A DNA stretch of 64,000 nucleotides from Micrasema longulum (GCA_022494885.1 JAGVSM010004201.1:152758-216757); one strand, 5' to 3'; counted from the first letter of the stretch, positions 14,101 through 25,244 are shown. Translations and numbers: made by a program. The notes: a model not told the origin generated them from the sequence alone.

Positions 14101-17100
14101 GGTCTACTATTTCAGTTACATCAAACTTTTAAGTATATTTTTTTAACAGAACTACCCCAGAAAACGGTTGTTTTTATCTAACATTAATTTACTTTTTTTT
14201 AATGCCATGATTTTAAAAGAATGGCTTTTTAAGATGTCAAAACTGCATTTTTTTATATATTTTTTTTATCAAGTGTATTATTTTATCAGTCCTCTACCTC
14301 TGTTACAACATCTATCACCTCGATGCATTACTGGTAATTATTTAGGCACGACCCTTTTGCTGAGTGCTCCGTCCAGAACTGCCTTCTGACGTACGAGGAC
14401 AGTGACCTGGAGGATGCTGACGCTGTGCTGGTGCTCCTCCACCGTCTCCAGGGAGTGGAGAGTCTCCCTAACTCCACCAGGCCCGCCCACCAGCGCTGGG
14501 TGTTCATCACGGACGAGAGTCCTCACAACACCTTCAACCTCGGGCAGGGGGACTGGCCTGATTTGACTGGGATTTTCAACTGGTCCATGACATATAGGTA
14601 TTTTATTTTAATTAATATTTGTTTATATTTAAGGCGTGTTAAATCAAAGACTTCACTCTCCACGGTTTTTGGTTTTTAGATTAACACGATAAATGTTTTT
14701 TAAGTATTTTTTTCAGACTGCGAGGATAATTTATTATTTTAGTTAATAATTCTACTCTGTGTGTATGCTTAATTTCTATCAATCGGCAAATTATTGCTTT
14801 ATTTGATATTTATTTTGTTGCTTTGTTTTTTTGTTTTTGTATGAGAATAGAAACTAAATATACTGAATCAAAAATGTATGAGATACTGCTATTTATAGTC
14901 GGAACTCTTATTTATACCTCGATAAAGGAGCACGCATGGCTCCGAAACCGGTTTGTAGTTAAATAAATAACAAGTGGTTAAAAAAATGGTTTTTTATTTG
15001 ATTTTTATTATAAAGAATAATGCATAACCACAAAATTAGTGCTTCGAATTTTACGAGGGTTGTGTAAAAAATAAGGTTCTCAATTTTTTTAAGGTTTAAG
15101 GCATTTTTTATTTGAACTGAAAAATACATCATTGGAAAGCTTAATTTTTAAACTATTTTTCAACATAATCACCAGATTTTAAAACGCATTTTTGTTGACG
15201 ACTAATCCGCTTTTGGAATCCAGCTTCAAATAAGTCCGCCGCCAGTCAGTGAAGGAATTTGGTGACCGCTTCCTGCACTCTTTCATCAGTCTCGAAACGT
15301 TGTCCAACCAAGTGTTGTGGCGATTTTGGATGGCTTTTCTAAGTTTTTCAAGGTCTCGCAATAATTTTCCGAATTTATTGTGGTCCCTCGCGTCATAAAC
15401 TCAACAAGCAGGACGGTCACCTTCCGTCAAAATTAAGCTTTCCAATAATGTATTTTTCTGTTCAAATAAAAAATGCCCTAAACCTGAAAAAAATTTAAGA
15501 ACCTTACTTTTTACACAACCCTCGTATAAAATGTTAATGCTTAAAATATTTATTAATGCATAGAATATCTATATTTTCAATTTATTTATGTATTTTATCA
15601 ACTTGATTTAAAAACCAACTTATTTTATTGGCACATTGTTAAATATTTACACTCCTATAGTCTCCGCGTCTGTTAAGATCTACATTTTGTATCATAATTA
15701 TGTTTTCTTTGTTATAGGGCCGAGTCTGATGTCCCCGTTCCATACGGTCGGACCGTTCCCCTCGAATACCCCATAGAACTGGAAGATTCTTTGGACTTCG
15801 ATGCTAAGTTCTCTCTTCTGGTGCCCAATGCGGAGAAGAAAAGACGAGACGTCCTGGTGGCTGTCATGATGTCCAACTGCGGCAGTAGTAACGCCAGGGA
15901 AGAATATATCCGACAGTTACAGAGATATATCCATGTGGACTTTTATGGCGAGTGTGGAGACGAACTCAAAGATATGTGAGTAACTGACGATTCAAATTTT
16001 TCGAATTTTTCTCAGCCGTTCAATTCGAGTTTTAGTGATAACATACGGCATTTAAAGGCAAAAATGTGGTATATTGAGGATTGTTTTTTTTTTAAACATT
16101 CGCTTCACATATCGTTTTGGTTTAAAAAAAAATAAAGCTAGTATTGAGACGCATCGATTTCCGGAAAAAAATCTTATCAAAACATGGTGTAGAGGTATTA
16201 TTATTATACTCTACTTGATAGTAGCTATTTGTTGGTCCATGTTAAACATATGATTGAATGTATTGAATGGATTTAATGGATTTAACGGATTTAACCTCAA
16301 GGAATAAATAAATAAAATAATTTAAGTTACTTACAGTTTTTGGTATATTACACACGAAAATACAAAGATTACACAAATAATATTTTAGAGTGAATTTGAA
16401 TACTGGTGAAGACAGAGAAGGGCGAGTGACGTGTTACGCGCCCTTATATAGGTCCCTTGGGCACTGCGGCCATAGACAACAACACATCCTCGTCTCTCAC
16501 TCTCTGGTCCCCACACTAAGAACCAGCTTTAAAATATGTTTTTTAAAAGCAATATTTTATCGTGTAACCCTTTTTTTATTAATTTATATTGGTGGCGAAG
16601 AAATAAAAAAGAACATCATAAACTCGCAATTAGAACATTATAAACAAACAGTCGACAATTATATAATAACATAAAAAATATACGGTTTAACCCTTTCGCT
16701 CCTGGCCAACACGTTTGTGTGGGAACAGACAAAAATTAATATTGCCTTCCATATTCTGTTAGATCCTGGCCACAACGATTGTTCATGTTACTGGCCACTT
16801 AGAACATGACATATTTTTTATATGATAGCTCCAGTATCTGAAGTGGAGAGATGGTCCAAAAAAAGGAGAGTAAAGAAAATTTTGAATAATAAAAAGGGAA
16901 AGGGTTAAAGACAGACCAGCGAAGTTTCCAAATAAAAATCATATTTATTAAATTGTGATACAACAAAAGGGTGTGTTTGCTTGTATTTGTGTTTAGTTGT
17001 AAGGTGTAATTTTTTAAAACAAAGATTGTTTACGCGATCTGACGCGAGTCTGCAAGCATTTGGACATAATCAAACATTGTTAAAAATCATATTTATTAAA

Positions 17101-19557
17101 TTGTGATACAACAAAAGGGTGTGTTTGCTTGTATTTGTGTTTAGTTGTAAGGTGTAATTTTTTAAAACAAATATTGTTTACGCGATCTGACGCGAATAAC
17201 AAAAAACCCTCTCTTGAAAAATTATCTCGTATTAAGCAAATGTCGTGTTTTGAAATAACTGTCCTCAATTCGAGGCAAATGGGGACGATCACCGGGAAAA
17301 AGTTTAAAGTAAAATGTACTCCATTTTGATTAAAGTTTACGACATTTATGTTTTGTTTTCAAAATACGTTTACTTATTAGCAAATTGTTACGAAACGAAA
17401 TTCTTGAATTTTTGAAGGTGGAAGTTATCGCTATTTAACGGGTAAAAATAAACATCAGTTGTTGTATACGTAATATTTAAAAAAAATATCTACCTGAAGA
17501 GGACTCATGTTTTATTTATAAGCTAAAACTCCTCCAAGAAGTTATTTTTAAACTGATTTAATTGCCAATTTTATCTACAAAGTAATATTAAGTTTTTTGT
17601 ATCAAAAGCAGAATATGCATACATTTTTTTCTTCTCTACATATTCAATTATAGGTTACCGACGAAGATACTTTAAATGTTCAGGCAAATATACCAATTTT
17701 TGTGCACAAATATCAATTTTTCTTTATAGATAGTCGAAGAAAACTCTGATAACTTCCCATTGTAATCGGGGCCCAGGTATCACTTGTAGCCTAGTTTTGA
17801 GGTGAATAGAGGCAAATATTGAGCATGCCTGGGCAAACTTTTCGAATGATGGGCCGCATTAGGAATTAAAAATAAAAAAAAATAAGTGATTCTTTGAAAA
17901 CCAACAATTTAATGAGGAGAATGGAACTGGAATCTGTCAAAATTTATTAAAATTTCAGATATTTTTTTATTTATATTAATATATTTTTTTTACACTTTAA
18001 GTTTTTTATTATATTATATTTAGATGTCGCGAAAGCGATGAAACCGGTCACTGGATATTCCAAATTTGTGGATTAAAGTATCACTCGTGTTTTATTTATA
18101 TAATAAATTACAATGAACTTCCATCAAGAATTTTCACTTATACACTTTAAGTATTTTATTTTTACAATAACTAAAATCCCACCAAGCCATTTTCTATTTC
18201 TATGTTAATTTTGTTGTAAGTGGGAGATACGTTGTTCGTTATTTTTATTATTAATTTATTTAGTTATATCTTTTAACGTGGTCCGAATTCCCCTCCCCCC
18301 AGTCACTATAAGTTCATTGTTTACCTCTTCGTTCTGATTCTCAAGGCACTCTCTTAATACCCATCCACAATTCCTCTTTCTTCTCTAACTCGTATAGGGT
18401 CCATGCGGCTCGACTGTGGAATCATCTCCCATCCACCATCAAAGATGTTACTACATTATCTCTGTTTAAATCACGTCTGAAGAAACATCTCCTTTCTCTT
18501 CCTTAATCTCTCCTCCTTTCCTTTTTCCTCTTTTTTTCTTTTTCCCATTGAGTAATAGGTTTGATTTAAGGTTATTTATAAACAAATGCTTTTATTTCTA
18601 TTTTTAAATATCTTTGGCTTTTTAATCTTTTTTTTTCTATTGAATATGTTCTGTAACTTGAATTATAAAAACAAAACTTTTGTTTTATTGGTTGGTTGGA
18701 AGAAATTGCCATTTGGCAATAAGCCCGCCAATGTACAAATAACATTATGTACAAAAAGTTAAATAAATAAATTTTATAAGTCAATGAATTCTACCATATT
18801 ATTAATGTTTAAAAAGCAGAAAAAATGGTTCTTTTCAGAAACACGACTATAGCTCGCGGGCCGCACAAACATACTAATAGGACCGCAGTTTGCCCAGTCC
18901 TACTGTAAAAGATGCACAAAAGTTGACTTCTGATAGCGAAGCCTGCAGTGTGATTCTGAACACTCTTTAGGGAGTTTAGGGAGTAGAGAAAGCGTTGCAA
19001 ACACGTAATTAGTATGTAAATCACGTAAATCGCTGGACCCCAGGAAATAAAATACATCTAAATAGTCTATGAACAGGATTTTTTTTTGTTGTTACAGGTG
19101 TCCAGGATCTTACGGTGACGATTGCCCGCTACTGGACGAGTATCTCTTCTACCTGGCCTTCGAGAATTCCAACTGCGACCAGTACATTACAGAAAAGGCT
19201 TTCCACCACGCGTACAGCAAAGGCGCTGTTCCCATTATCATGGGCGCCAGCAGCGAGAACACCGCACTCCTTCTGCCTCCGAACTCTTACCTCCACACCG
19301 CGCACTTCGAGAAGCCCAAGGACTTGGCCAATACCCTGAAGTTCATAAACTCCACGTTCGAGGACAATTATTTACAGATGCACGAGTGGAGAAAATATAT
19401 GGAAGTCGTTAATGAACATGGATATTTTAATGCTCCTTCTCGCCACTATTGCAGACTTTGTGAGGCCCTGAACTATAATGACGAGGAGTCAAAAATTTAT
19501 GGATATCAAGATTTGGAGCAATTCTTGGAACCAGCAACTAATTGTTACGATTTATAG
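8195..19557 (+). CDS. Gene B: alpha-(1,3)-fucosyltransferase C-like, complete
   Basis: Complete GT10 fucosyltransferase, predicted 509 aa. Exons: 8195-8386, 11034-11258, 13556-13698, 14346-14597, 15718-15975 and 19098-19557 (TAG). All junctions are GT/AG and the frame closes. Start: an ATG at 8186 is in frame, but the one at 8195 has A at -3 and aligns with the MRL/MHI starts of C and D. Residues 6-24 form the membrane anchor, giving a type II Golgi topology. Residues 65-139 (exon 2) are an acidic, Ser-rich stem. The catalytic part has WVFITDESP (238-246), FNWSMTYR (264-271) joined across the intron to AESDVPVPYG, MSNCGS, FENSNCDQYITEK (378-390), a sequon at N441 and YCRLC (473-477). These match the GT10 donor-site and C-terminal Cys motifs. 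Introns carry SINEs, a deleted mariner and MITEs. It uses more G/C at third positions than the other three genes. The substrate is not known. Confidence 0.95.
8970..9135 (-). repeat. Hairpin repeat H fragment
   Basis: TTTAAATTTATTTCAACAGA at the left and CCCTCTCTGTTGAAATAAAT at 9055 face each other around CCTGTAAATACCTAGACTTC. A shortened member of family H in intron 1 of gene B. Confidence 0.65.
9408..9660 (+). pseudogene. Decayed LINE fragment related to 50.6 kb
   Basis: Readable in pieces: VVQRLII, IEKKHQHSQHNK, RYQNNIEMPKL and IKLFNNLPHQLKIIKD, with stops between them. The order matches the 50.6-kb fragment. Intron 1 of gene B. Confidence 0.55.
11034..11258 (+). CDS. Gene B exon 2: acidic, serine-rich stem cassette
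   Basis: A 225-nt exon (75 codons) with phase-0 borders, an AAG acceptor after a pyrimidine-rich tract and a GTAAGA donor. It encodes a low-complexity stem with runs of Ser, Glu, Asp and Tyr, including a six-serine run. It has no sequence similarity I can see to exon 2 of gene C except at its end (QYFNERS against EYFNQRK). Stems tether GT10 catalytic domains to the Golgi membrane, and Ser-rich stems are often O-glycosylated. Skipping the exon would keep the reading frame. Confidence 0.8.
11555..11670 (+). repeat. LINE-like 3' tail, copy 1
   Basis: ACAGGCCATGCCTTTGTAGG followed by a T-rich stretch and AATTTACAATAAATAAA. The inverted match is at 60165-60345. Probably the 3' end of a retroelement in intron 2 of gene B; no coding part is left. 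Confidence 0.5.
12301..12372 (-). mobile_element. SINE family 1, inverted tRNA-like head
   Basis: The reverse complement reads CCTTGGCGCAGCTAACTGTG and then GGGTTGGATTCCCGCCAGTT, matching the head of the copy at 1230. No body is present. It lies in intron 2 of gene B. Confidence 0.75.
12854..12984 (-). mobile_element. SINE family 3, inverted copy
   Basis: The reverse complement gives CCCGTGGCTTGTGTCACGG, CAGAGGTCCAAGGTTCGCAC and the body GAGTTATTTACAACTCG. It matches the copy at 4238 and lies against a family 2 SINE at 12985. Confidence 0.78.
12985..13165 (+). mobile_element. SINE family 2, copy in gene B intron 2
   Basis: Head ATTGTATAGTGGTTACACAT and B-box GGGTTCGATTTCTGG, body CACTGGCACCTGAAGCGTG and TGATGCAGTACAC. 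It abuts an inverted family 3 SINE ending at 12984, so two tRNA-like heads meet head to head. Confidence 0.75.
13185..13432 (+). pseudogene. LINE 3' end, RTE-like
   Basis: In one frame it reads GRPQRRWSDDITQVAESGLD, then RSGQGDVEI and a stop, followed by a GAT-repeat tail near 13417. GRPxxRWxDDI is the end signature of many RTE-like reverse transcriptases. Dead fragment in intron 2 of gene B, directly after a SINE. Confidence 0.7.
15054..15524 (-). mobile_element. Deleted mariner-like element
   Basis: A 471-bp element in intron 4 of gene B with TA on each side (15052-15053 and 15525-15526). The long inverted ends read CGAGGGTTGTGTAAAAA going inward, with about 95 bp of further matching arm. 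On the minus strand the centre keeps a C-terminal transposase-like piece (LEKLRKAIQNRHNTWL... then DWRRTYLKL). It is an internally deleted, non-autonomous relative of mariner, distinct in its ends from the copy at 55.2 kb. Confidence 0.85.
16687..16908. mobile_element. Putative piggyBac-like MITE
   Basis: A 222-bp segment bounded by TTAA on both sides (16687-16690 and 16905-16908) with inward ends CCCTTTCGCT and CCCTTTCCCT. TTAA plus CCCTTT is the pattern of piggyBac relatives. Short inverted ends make this tentative. Intron 5 of gene B. Confidence 0.5.
16934..17195 (+). repeat. 114-bp direct repeat around a 34-bp MITE end
   Basis: 16934-17047 and 17082-17195 are identical except for one base (AAAGATTG against AAATATTG). 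The 34 bp between them (GTCTGCAAGCATTTGGACAT and onward) are an end of hairpin repeat H. Intron 5 of gene B. Confidence 0.88.
18340..18771 (+). pseudogene. LINE 3' end (family shared with 46.5-47.2 kb)
   Basis: One frame reads VHAARLWNHLPSTIKD, then SLFKSRLKKHL, the usual closing segment of LINE reverse transcriptases. The 3' UTR has CCATTTGGCAATAAGCCCGC and ends in GTTAAATAAATAAA. The same coding end and 3' tail appear inverted at 46480-47210. Intron 5 of gene B. Confidence 0.75.
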
Positions 19558-19858
19558 GATAATTTACACAAGTATTATTTTTAAAAAAATTGAAAATCTG
19601 CGTTTGAGGCTGTTTTGATATTTATTCATTTTTATTTATAAATCTGTTTCAAAAGTACATATTATACTTATTTTCTTTTTAAAATTTTTAATTTTATATA
19701 CGCAGTTTCAATTTCTCATTATTTTTATTTTTATAACCATGTTTTTTTATATAAAACTGCAATATTTATGTATTGTAATTGTAATATTTATGTATGAGAT
19801 TTCAAATTTCTTTTTTTCGTTTACATTATATTGAAGTTCCAATATTTTGAGATTGCCT

Positions 19859-19970
19859 AAATGTTTCTAGACAAAAGACTAGATTCCACCTCCCAGAGAG
19901 TTATTAAGATTAACAAACTATTTCTCTAGGGGGTGAAATCCAGTCTTTTGTCTACAAAAATTTAGAAAAT
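19859..19970. repeat. 112-bp hairpin downstream of gene B
   Basis: The left arm CTAGACAAAAGACTAGATTC and the inverted right arm GTCTTTTGTCTACAAAAATT match over about 50 bp with a short AT loop. Probably another small fold-back element. It lies 0.3 kb after the gene B stop, possibly inside its 3' UTR. Confidence 0.6.
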
Positions 19971-20029
19971 CCCAAAACATTGCAATAAAACCAAGTTGTC
20001 CAAAAAGTTTTAAAATTTAAAAATTGTTT

Positions 20030-20330
20030 TCAGGCGTTGCCTAGTATGTGAAATACTTCGATCAAATGAATCTCTTCACAACAATAAAGGTTTCAGCTCT
20101 TTGATTTCACTAAAATCGACAGATGGAAGAATTGATGAAATATGAATGTTCGAACTTAGGCGAAAAGGTGAATGTTACACAGTGTGTAAAATGGCCATCT
20201 TAACTAGCCTACGATAAGTCATAAGCCCTGTAAATGACTAGACTTCCATTTTTCCTTCTCTAAAATGTTTTTCAACTCTGTTGTAATTTGTGAATTTATA
20301 TTGAAGTGTTTATTTTCCATTAAATACGTA
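20030..20330 (-). repeat. Hairpin repeat H, diverged inverted copy
   Basis: Holds GTTACACAGTGTGTAAAATG, GGTCATAAGCCCTGTAAAT-like sequence and TCAACTCTGTTGTAATTTG, the inverse order of the copy at 20519. It lies 0.5 kb past the stop of gene B. Confidence 0.65.
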
Positions 20331-20384
20331 TTTTTTTAAAGTAAAAGGTACTGCGTGCCGTTTATGTTGATAAATAATTAAATA

Positions 20385-20478
20385 ATAAATTTCATAAAAT
20401 ACTAACGTATTCTAAACTCCATGGAATCAAAAGCCCCGCGTTAAGTTGGAATACAACATAAGTATAAGCATACATATT
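20385..20478 (+). repeat. Short dispersed repeat (pair with 26.8 kb)
   Basis: TTTCATAAAATACTAACGTA, CAAACTCCATGG-like sequence and TAAGCATACATATTA are shared with 26808-26905. About 95 bp, no known class. Confidence 0.5.
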
Positions 20479-20518
20479 ATTTAAAAACATAAAAATAAAA
20501 ATTAAAACATAAATATTT

Positions 20519-21096
20519 AAATTTATTTCAACAGAGAGGGAAAAAGTTTTCGAGAAGAAATTTGGAAGTCTAGGTATTTACAGGGCTTATGACCTGTCAT
20601 TGGCTGGTTTAAGTGGCCACTTTACACACTGTGTAACATTCATCATTCTGCCCATGTTTGAACATCCACATTTCCTCAACTCTTCCATCTGTTGGTTTTG
20701 TGAAGTAAAAGAGCTGAAACCTTTATCACGTGGGTGAGATTCATCCGGCTGAACCAAATCACCTACTAGGCTACGCCTGGAAACAATTTTCCAATTTTTA
20801 TACTTCTTCTTTTACCAGGTAGTAATTCAACAATGTTTGATTATGTCCAAATGCTTGCAGACTGGCTGGACTTCCTCCCTAGGGAGTTGTTCATATTTAA
20901 ATTTATTTCAACAGAGAGGGAAAAAGTGGCCACTTAAACCAGCCAATGACAGGTCATAAGCCCTGTAAATGCCTAGACTTCCAAATTTCTTCTCGAAAAC
21001 TTTTTCCCTCTCTGTTGAAATAAATTTAAATATGAACAACTCCCTAGGGAGGAAGTCCAGCCAGTCTGCAAGCATTTGGACATAATCAAACATTCA
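20519..21096. repeat. Hairpin repeat H, largest copy
   Basis: The block TTTATTTCAACAGAGAGGGA is present at 20521 and 20905 and inverted at 21003 (TCCCTCTCTGTTGAAATAAA). The block GGCTTATGACCTGTCATTGG at 20585 is inverted at 20945. TTGATTATGTCCAAATGCTTGC at 20835 is inverted at 21065. The copy is therefore a set of nested inverted repeats. Related copies are listed separately. Between genes B and C. Confidence 0.75.
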
Positions 21097-21401
21097 TAAA
21101 TATCTATTTCATATCACCATTTGGACAACACGCAGCACCATATGTGCACTAATTACGTCTTTAAAGTGCGTAAAAAGTTTCATAATTATAAGACAATATC
21201 TGTCTTCGGGTTGATTTTTAAAAATATTTTGAAAGACCTATTATTTATCTCTGCACAGGTATGTCACGTGATTAAAATTTCCGATTTATAGATTAAAGCA
21301 GTACTTACAGGTAAGTTTAAAAGTAAGTAATGTTTTTTTTATGATTACAAAATCATCACACAGTTACATACGTAAACTTTACTGCTACTTTATAAATAAC
21401 T

Positions 21402-22072
21402 AGAGGACCCGAGAGACGTTGTCCTGACCGAACGTTGGCTTGCCTGCTATTTATGTCCTTGGAAAAAGACATTTCATTGATAAGTAGGTACCTAGGCACT
21501 TGTTTGTGATTAAATTCCAAAACTAAAAATTGTTAATATTCAAATAATATTGAATTTGAATAGGTACTGTGGTACTTGTTTATGGTTGAATTCCAAAACA
21601 TTAAAACAATATTTTTTCAAATATGGCATTCTTTTTGCAAACGCCAAACTCCGGTCTTCTCACCAACAGAGGGGTGTACTTATATGGGAATACGATTTAA
21701 ATGAATGTTTTGAATTTAATATTATGGTAGAAATTATTAGGAATTTAAGGAAAGAATCTGATTGAGATCCACAAAAAACAAATGTTGTTTGTAAACATTC
21801 AAAAACAAACTTTTTTATTTACAAAAAAACAACATCTTTCCATTTTGTTGCAAATGCATTCTCTTCGAATGCAACCCTGGTAGATCAATGAATAAAACAT
21901 TTATGCTCCTAACTTTTTTTTTTACATATTCGATAGAAGATTTTAATATCTACGCACACGCACAACGCAAAGATCTATATTTATCTAAAAACCGTACGTA
22001 AATCGGTTTAGCCGTTTAGGGGGAGTACGGTGACATCACAAGTACAGAGGAATTATATATATAAAGAAGATT
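21402..22072 (+). repeat. Repeat family R, copy 2
   Basis: The most complete copy. It opens with GGACCCGAGAGACGTTGTCC, passes through TAGGTACCTAGGCACTTG and the ATATGGCATTC block, and ends with AAATCGGTTTAGCCGTTTAG, a short AT tail and TATATATATAAAGAAG. It lies between genes B and C, and a truncated SINE follows directly. Confidence 0.82.
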
Positions 22073-22080
22073 ACAGTACA

Positions 22081-22219
22081 GCCAGTTGCGAGAAAAAAAT
22101 CCAACAAAAATAAATTTCCTCAATTGGTCTAGTTGATTCATAACTTATTTTCATATCCTTTCTTTCCTAATTGCTAACAAGCCTCTAAAATAGAGGTTTA
22201 GCGGATTATTCCAAAAAAA
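22081..22219 (+). mobile_element. SINE family 1, 5'-truncated copy
   Basis: Starts at GCCAGTTGCGAG, then matches the body of the copy at 1230, including TCAATTGGTCT and AATAGAGGTTTAGCGGATTATTCC. The tRNA head is missing. It lies immediately after repeat R copy 2. Confidence 0.8.
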
Positions 22220-22680
22220 TTAACAAAATAAATTGAAAAAACAGTTTTTTTTTTATTATTATGAAGTTATTTACACCTGTGTTTCTATCGTTTTTTTGTT
22301 CGCTGATCAGTTAAGATATACTCTTAGGTCCTTACTTATAAATGGGGTATAAAGTTAAGCTTGAGAATAGTGGTAGAATAATGATGGTATAGTAAAAAGT
22401 ATTACTTATAAACCTCGCATAAAGTTAGACTCGGTTTAAATCTGGGATAGCGACCATAGAAACTTATACCTGCACATTATGTAGTATAACGCTGGAATAA
22501 GCACGCGATCTGTCAAAAGTCATATTTTTCGGTAATCAAAATGGATAGTTTATCATTTTCTTTTTTTTAATTTGAAACAATTTCGAAGACCTGCGACATT
22601 CTCAATGCGATTCAAGTGATTTTTAATTGTTTGTTTAAATAATATCTGAAATTTTATGTTTTTAATAAGTAAAGCCCTTA

Positions 22681-22913
22681 AGCTAGGGTTTCCTAGGACA
22701 GCGGTGCCCGTATCTTTACGGCCGTAGTGAACGGTGATGCGGTGGACAGCCGTCGTAACGGTGAATAGAGAGTTGTTTCCTAGGAAAACGGTGTTGATAA
22801 CACCGTTTAAAAATAAAACCACTCTCTAGCAACCTCTACGACGGCTGTCCACCGCATCACCGTTCACTACGGCCGTAAAGATACGGGCACCGCTGTCCTA
22901 GGAAACCCTAGCT
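22681..22913. mobile_element. Hairpin MITE T, copy 1
   Basis: A 233-bp near-perfect palindrome between genes B and C, starting AGCTAGGGTTTCCTAGGACA and ending with its reverse complement. Arms of roughly 110 bp match almost throughout. TTA flanks both sides (22678-22680 and 22914-22916), the target duplication expected for PIF/Harbinger or Tourist-like MITEs. It has no coding capacity. A transcript through it would fold into one long hairpin. Confidence 0.9.
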
Positions 22914-23570
22914 TTACACGGGTAGTTTGCTAGTAACTCTCTTCTATTTTGTCCAAACAAAGTGGTATTTTGGTAATGTTTATAGTAAAGGACTATATTA
23001 AGCCCACAAAACTATGAAAATAAAGATAGTTAAAACTGCACAGGCCTCCTCAGAACAGGTTTCTGTAGTGGGGGACTCTCAAATTATTTTTGTATATAAA
23101 ATATTTTATAAATTAAATAAAAAACAATTCAATGTAAACTAGAAACCGGGTTAGATTAAAAAAAAATATCAAAGCCAATCTGAAGATAGAAGATGACTTA
23201 ACATTTAATTTTTTTTGTACACGTAGTTTTGACAAAAGGTGCCAAATGTGGCACCTTTTTTTCTATTAGAATAGCGAAATCCTAACAAAAATCAGTGCAA
23301 ATATCGCGAGCAGTTTTGGCAGATTTACTACCTCGATTGACAAGAACAGAAGAAGGTGTCAAAATGCTTGTTTTGGTCTACGTTACATTCCGTTTTGAAG
23401 GCTTTTAATCAAATAAAATGATATATGTAACTAAAAGCAAAAGCAATATCTTGTAGAGAAAAAAAAAATATTTTCTTTGCATTTTGTTCTAATTTTTGTG
23501 CTCATTTATAAATTTGAAGTTAATATATATAATTTGAATGTTAACACCTGATATAATAATTTGTCCGTTT

Positions 23571-23812
23571 CGTGGTCATGGTCAGCGCGTTTGCTTACCA
23601 CGCAAGAGGTCTCGGGATCGAGAACGGCGGGGTTGACATTATCTTTATTCAAAGGGTATTTTTACACTAGAATATTTCATAGTCCCTGGCTGACATAGCA
23701 CTTGAAGTAGACTGATTATGTACTAACAAAAATGCTTAAAATACGCTGCAGTTAATCTTCCAATGCAATGCCCTATGCATCATTAGGAACAGAAATAGAA
23801 AGATAATGATTA
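23571..23812 (+). mobile_element. SINE family 2, copy between genes B and C
   Basis: Head GTCAGCGCGTTTGCTTACCA with a decayed B-box, then CATAGTCCCTGG, AATACGCTGCAG and CAATGCAATGCCC. It has the same order as the copy at 2849, with more substitutions. Confidence 0.78.
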
Positions 23813-23924
23813 TTCTTCTATGAATTTGACATCACTATATGATATTTTGTTCCTTTCTAAATTCTTAATGAATTATTCAATGATCCTGAACTACTCAGCT
23901 TTATATTATGCTTAACATACCTTT

Positions 23925-24176
23925 CATGGCCCCATTGCAATGGGAAGTTGACAAAGTTACCTTTGACTGTCTATAAAGTAAAATCAAAATGAATAAACGA
24001 AAATGTGTTTATTTGTACGAATATTTAAGGTATCTTCGTCGGTAACCTGTAATTAAACATGTTTTGAAAAAAAAACTGTAAATACATTTCATACAGAAAA
24101 CTTAATTTTACTTTGTAGATACAATTGAAGATAAATGTTAACTTCCCATTGTAATACGGGCCCAGGTGCTCAATCA
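23925..24176. mobile_element. MITE with GGCCC-type inverted ends
   Basis: The left end reads GGCCCCATTGCAATGGGAAG and the right end, inverted, GGGCCCGTATTACAATGGGA. An internal block, GGTATCTTCGTCGGTAACCT, is found inverted at 17650, next to another copy of the right end at 17757. So there are two members in the window. Confidence 0.65.
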
Positions 24177-24665
24177 CAGATGTTGATCACAATGTTTATC
24201 ACGTCGATTTAAAGTCCTTAACCGACAAGTGCGGCCATTGTAATTGAGCTTCTAATATCTGAGACAAAGTTAGGTTTTTCACAAAAAAAATACCAAGACA
24301 TAATTACAGTTTTACTCTTCATAACTTAATCTCTCAGGTTGTCGATCAATTACCCTAGAATTTTTTCAATAAATAATTATCTCTTCATGTCATTATTAAA
24401 AAAAAACTTTACAAATAACCTACTTGATCTTTCCATTTCAATTTATGCCATTTTCTTTTCAAACATATTACATTTTAGTCAATTCTTATTTAGTTTTCTT
24501 CGTATGGTAAGTTTTTTTTCAGTTTTATATTTTATTGCTTGAATTTCCTTGTGTACGTCCTTTATATTATATAATTAATTATACATCAACCGTATTCGCT
24601 ATAAATGTGGAAATGCCCGCTGGACGTAAATAAATCAAATAAATAAATATGTACGCAAAAAAATC

Positions 24666-24836
24666 AATAAGGGCCTTACTAATAAACTTGGTATAAAGTT
24701 ATGCCAAGGTATAATGTAAGAGCACGTATGGGAATACCATCCTTATTATATTAGTATAATAAATATGATATTCCCATCCTTATTTTACAAATATGCCTAG
24801 GCGTAACTTTACATCAGGTTTATAAGTAAGGCCCTA
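24666..24836. mobile_element. Small inverted-repeat MITE
   Basis: Ends read AGGGCCTTACTAATAAACTT and, inverted from the right, AGGGCCTTACTTATAAACCT, followed by TAAAGTTA on both arms. About 170 bp. A diverged relative lies at 22327-22445. Between genes B and C. Confidence 0.7.
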
Positions 24837-25244
24837 TCTATCTAGAGCTCCCCGGAGTTTTTAACTTTTTCAGTAGCGAGGTAAAAATGTCCATCAAAAT
24901 AAAAAGGGAAGGAAGGTTTTTTTTTATGGCAACCCTACATGTAATCAAATAAATAATTTGAATCTACTTGTGTCTTCCATTTTCATTGGCCGTTCTGTTC
25001 CAATAAAATACTTTAAGCATGTTCTTGTTCATAAATCAATTGATCAATATTTACTCTTCAAAAACCAACTGCAAATGATAAAAGGCGAATAAATAATTCA
25101 GTACCTATCTATGTGGAATGAGCAACGTGTACTTCTAAATACTGTTTATTTTAGGTCGCGGCGTATTTTTTAATGTGAAAAAAAGTTTTCCTGTTATCTA
25201 TTTTATTATGGTTTAAAACTGATAAATAAGTTATTGATTGGAAA

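Larger units (their letters stand above)
19558..25244. other. Intergenic space between genes B and C
   Basis: 5.7 kb with no host exon. It holds hairpin repeat H copies, repeat R copy 2, a truncated SINE 1, hairpin MITE T copy 1, a SINE 2 and two small MITEs (each listed). The promoter of gene C should lie in the last kilobase (24.9-25.2 kb); I see no distinctive core element there. Confidence 0.6.

Noticed and set aside
14328..14526. Minus-strand open frames over exon 4 of gene B, and similar ones at 3259-3489, 35548-35874 and 57371-57568.
   Set aside because: They are antisense shadows of the conserved 252-264-nt fucosyltransferase exon; each has lower-quality protein text than the sense frame.
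24339..24542. 67-codon open frame rich in Phe, Leu and Ile, like a membrane peptide.
   Set aside because: AT-rich DNA gives such frames by chance. It has no splice context, no similarity to the cluster genes, and lies among MITEs.
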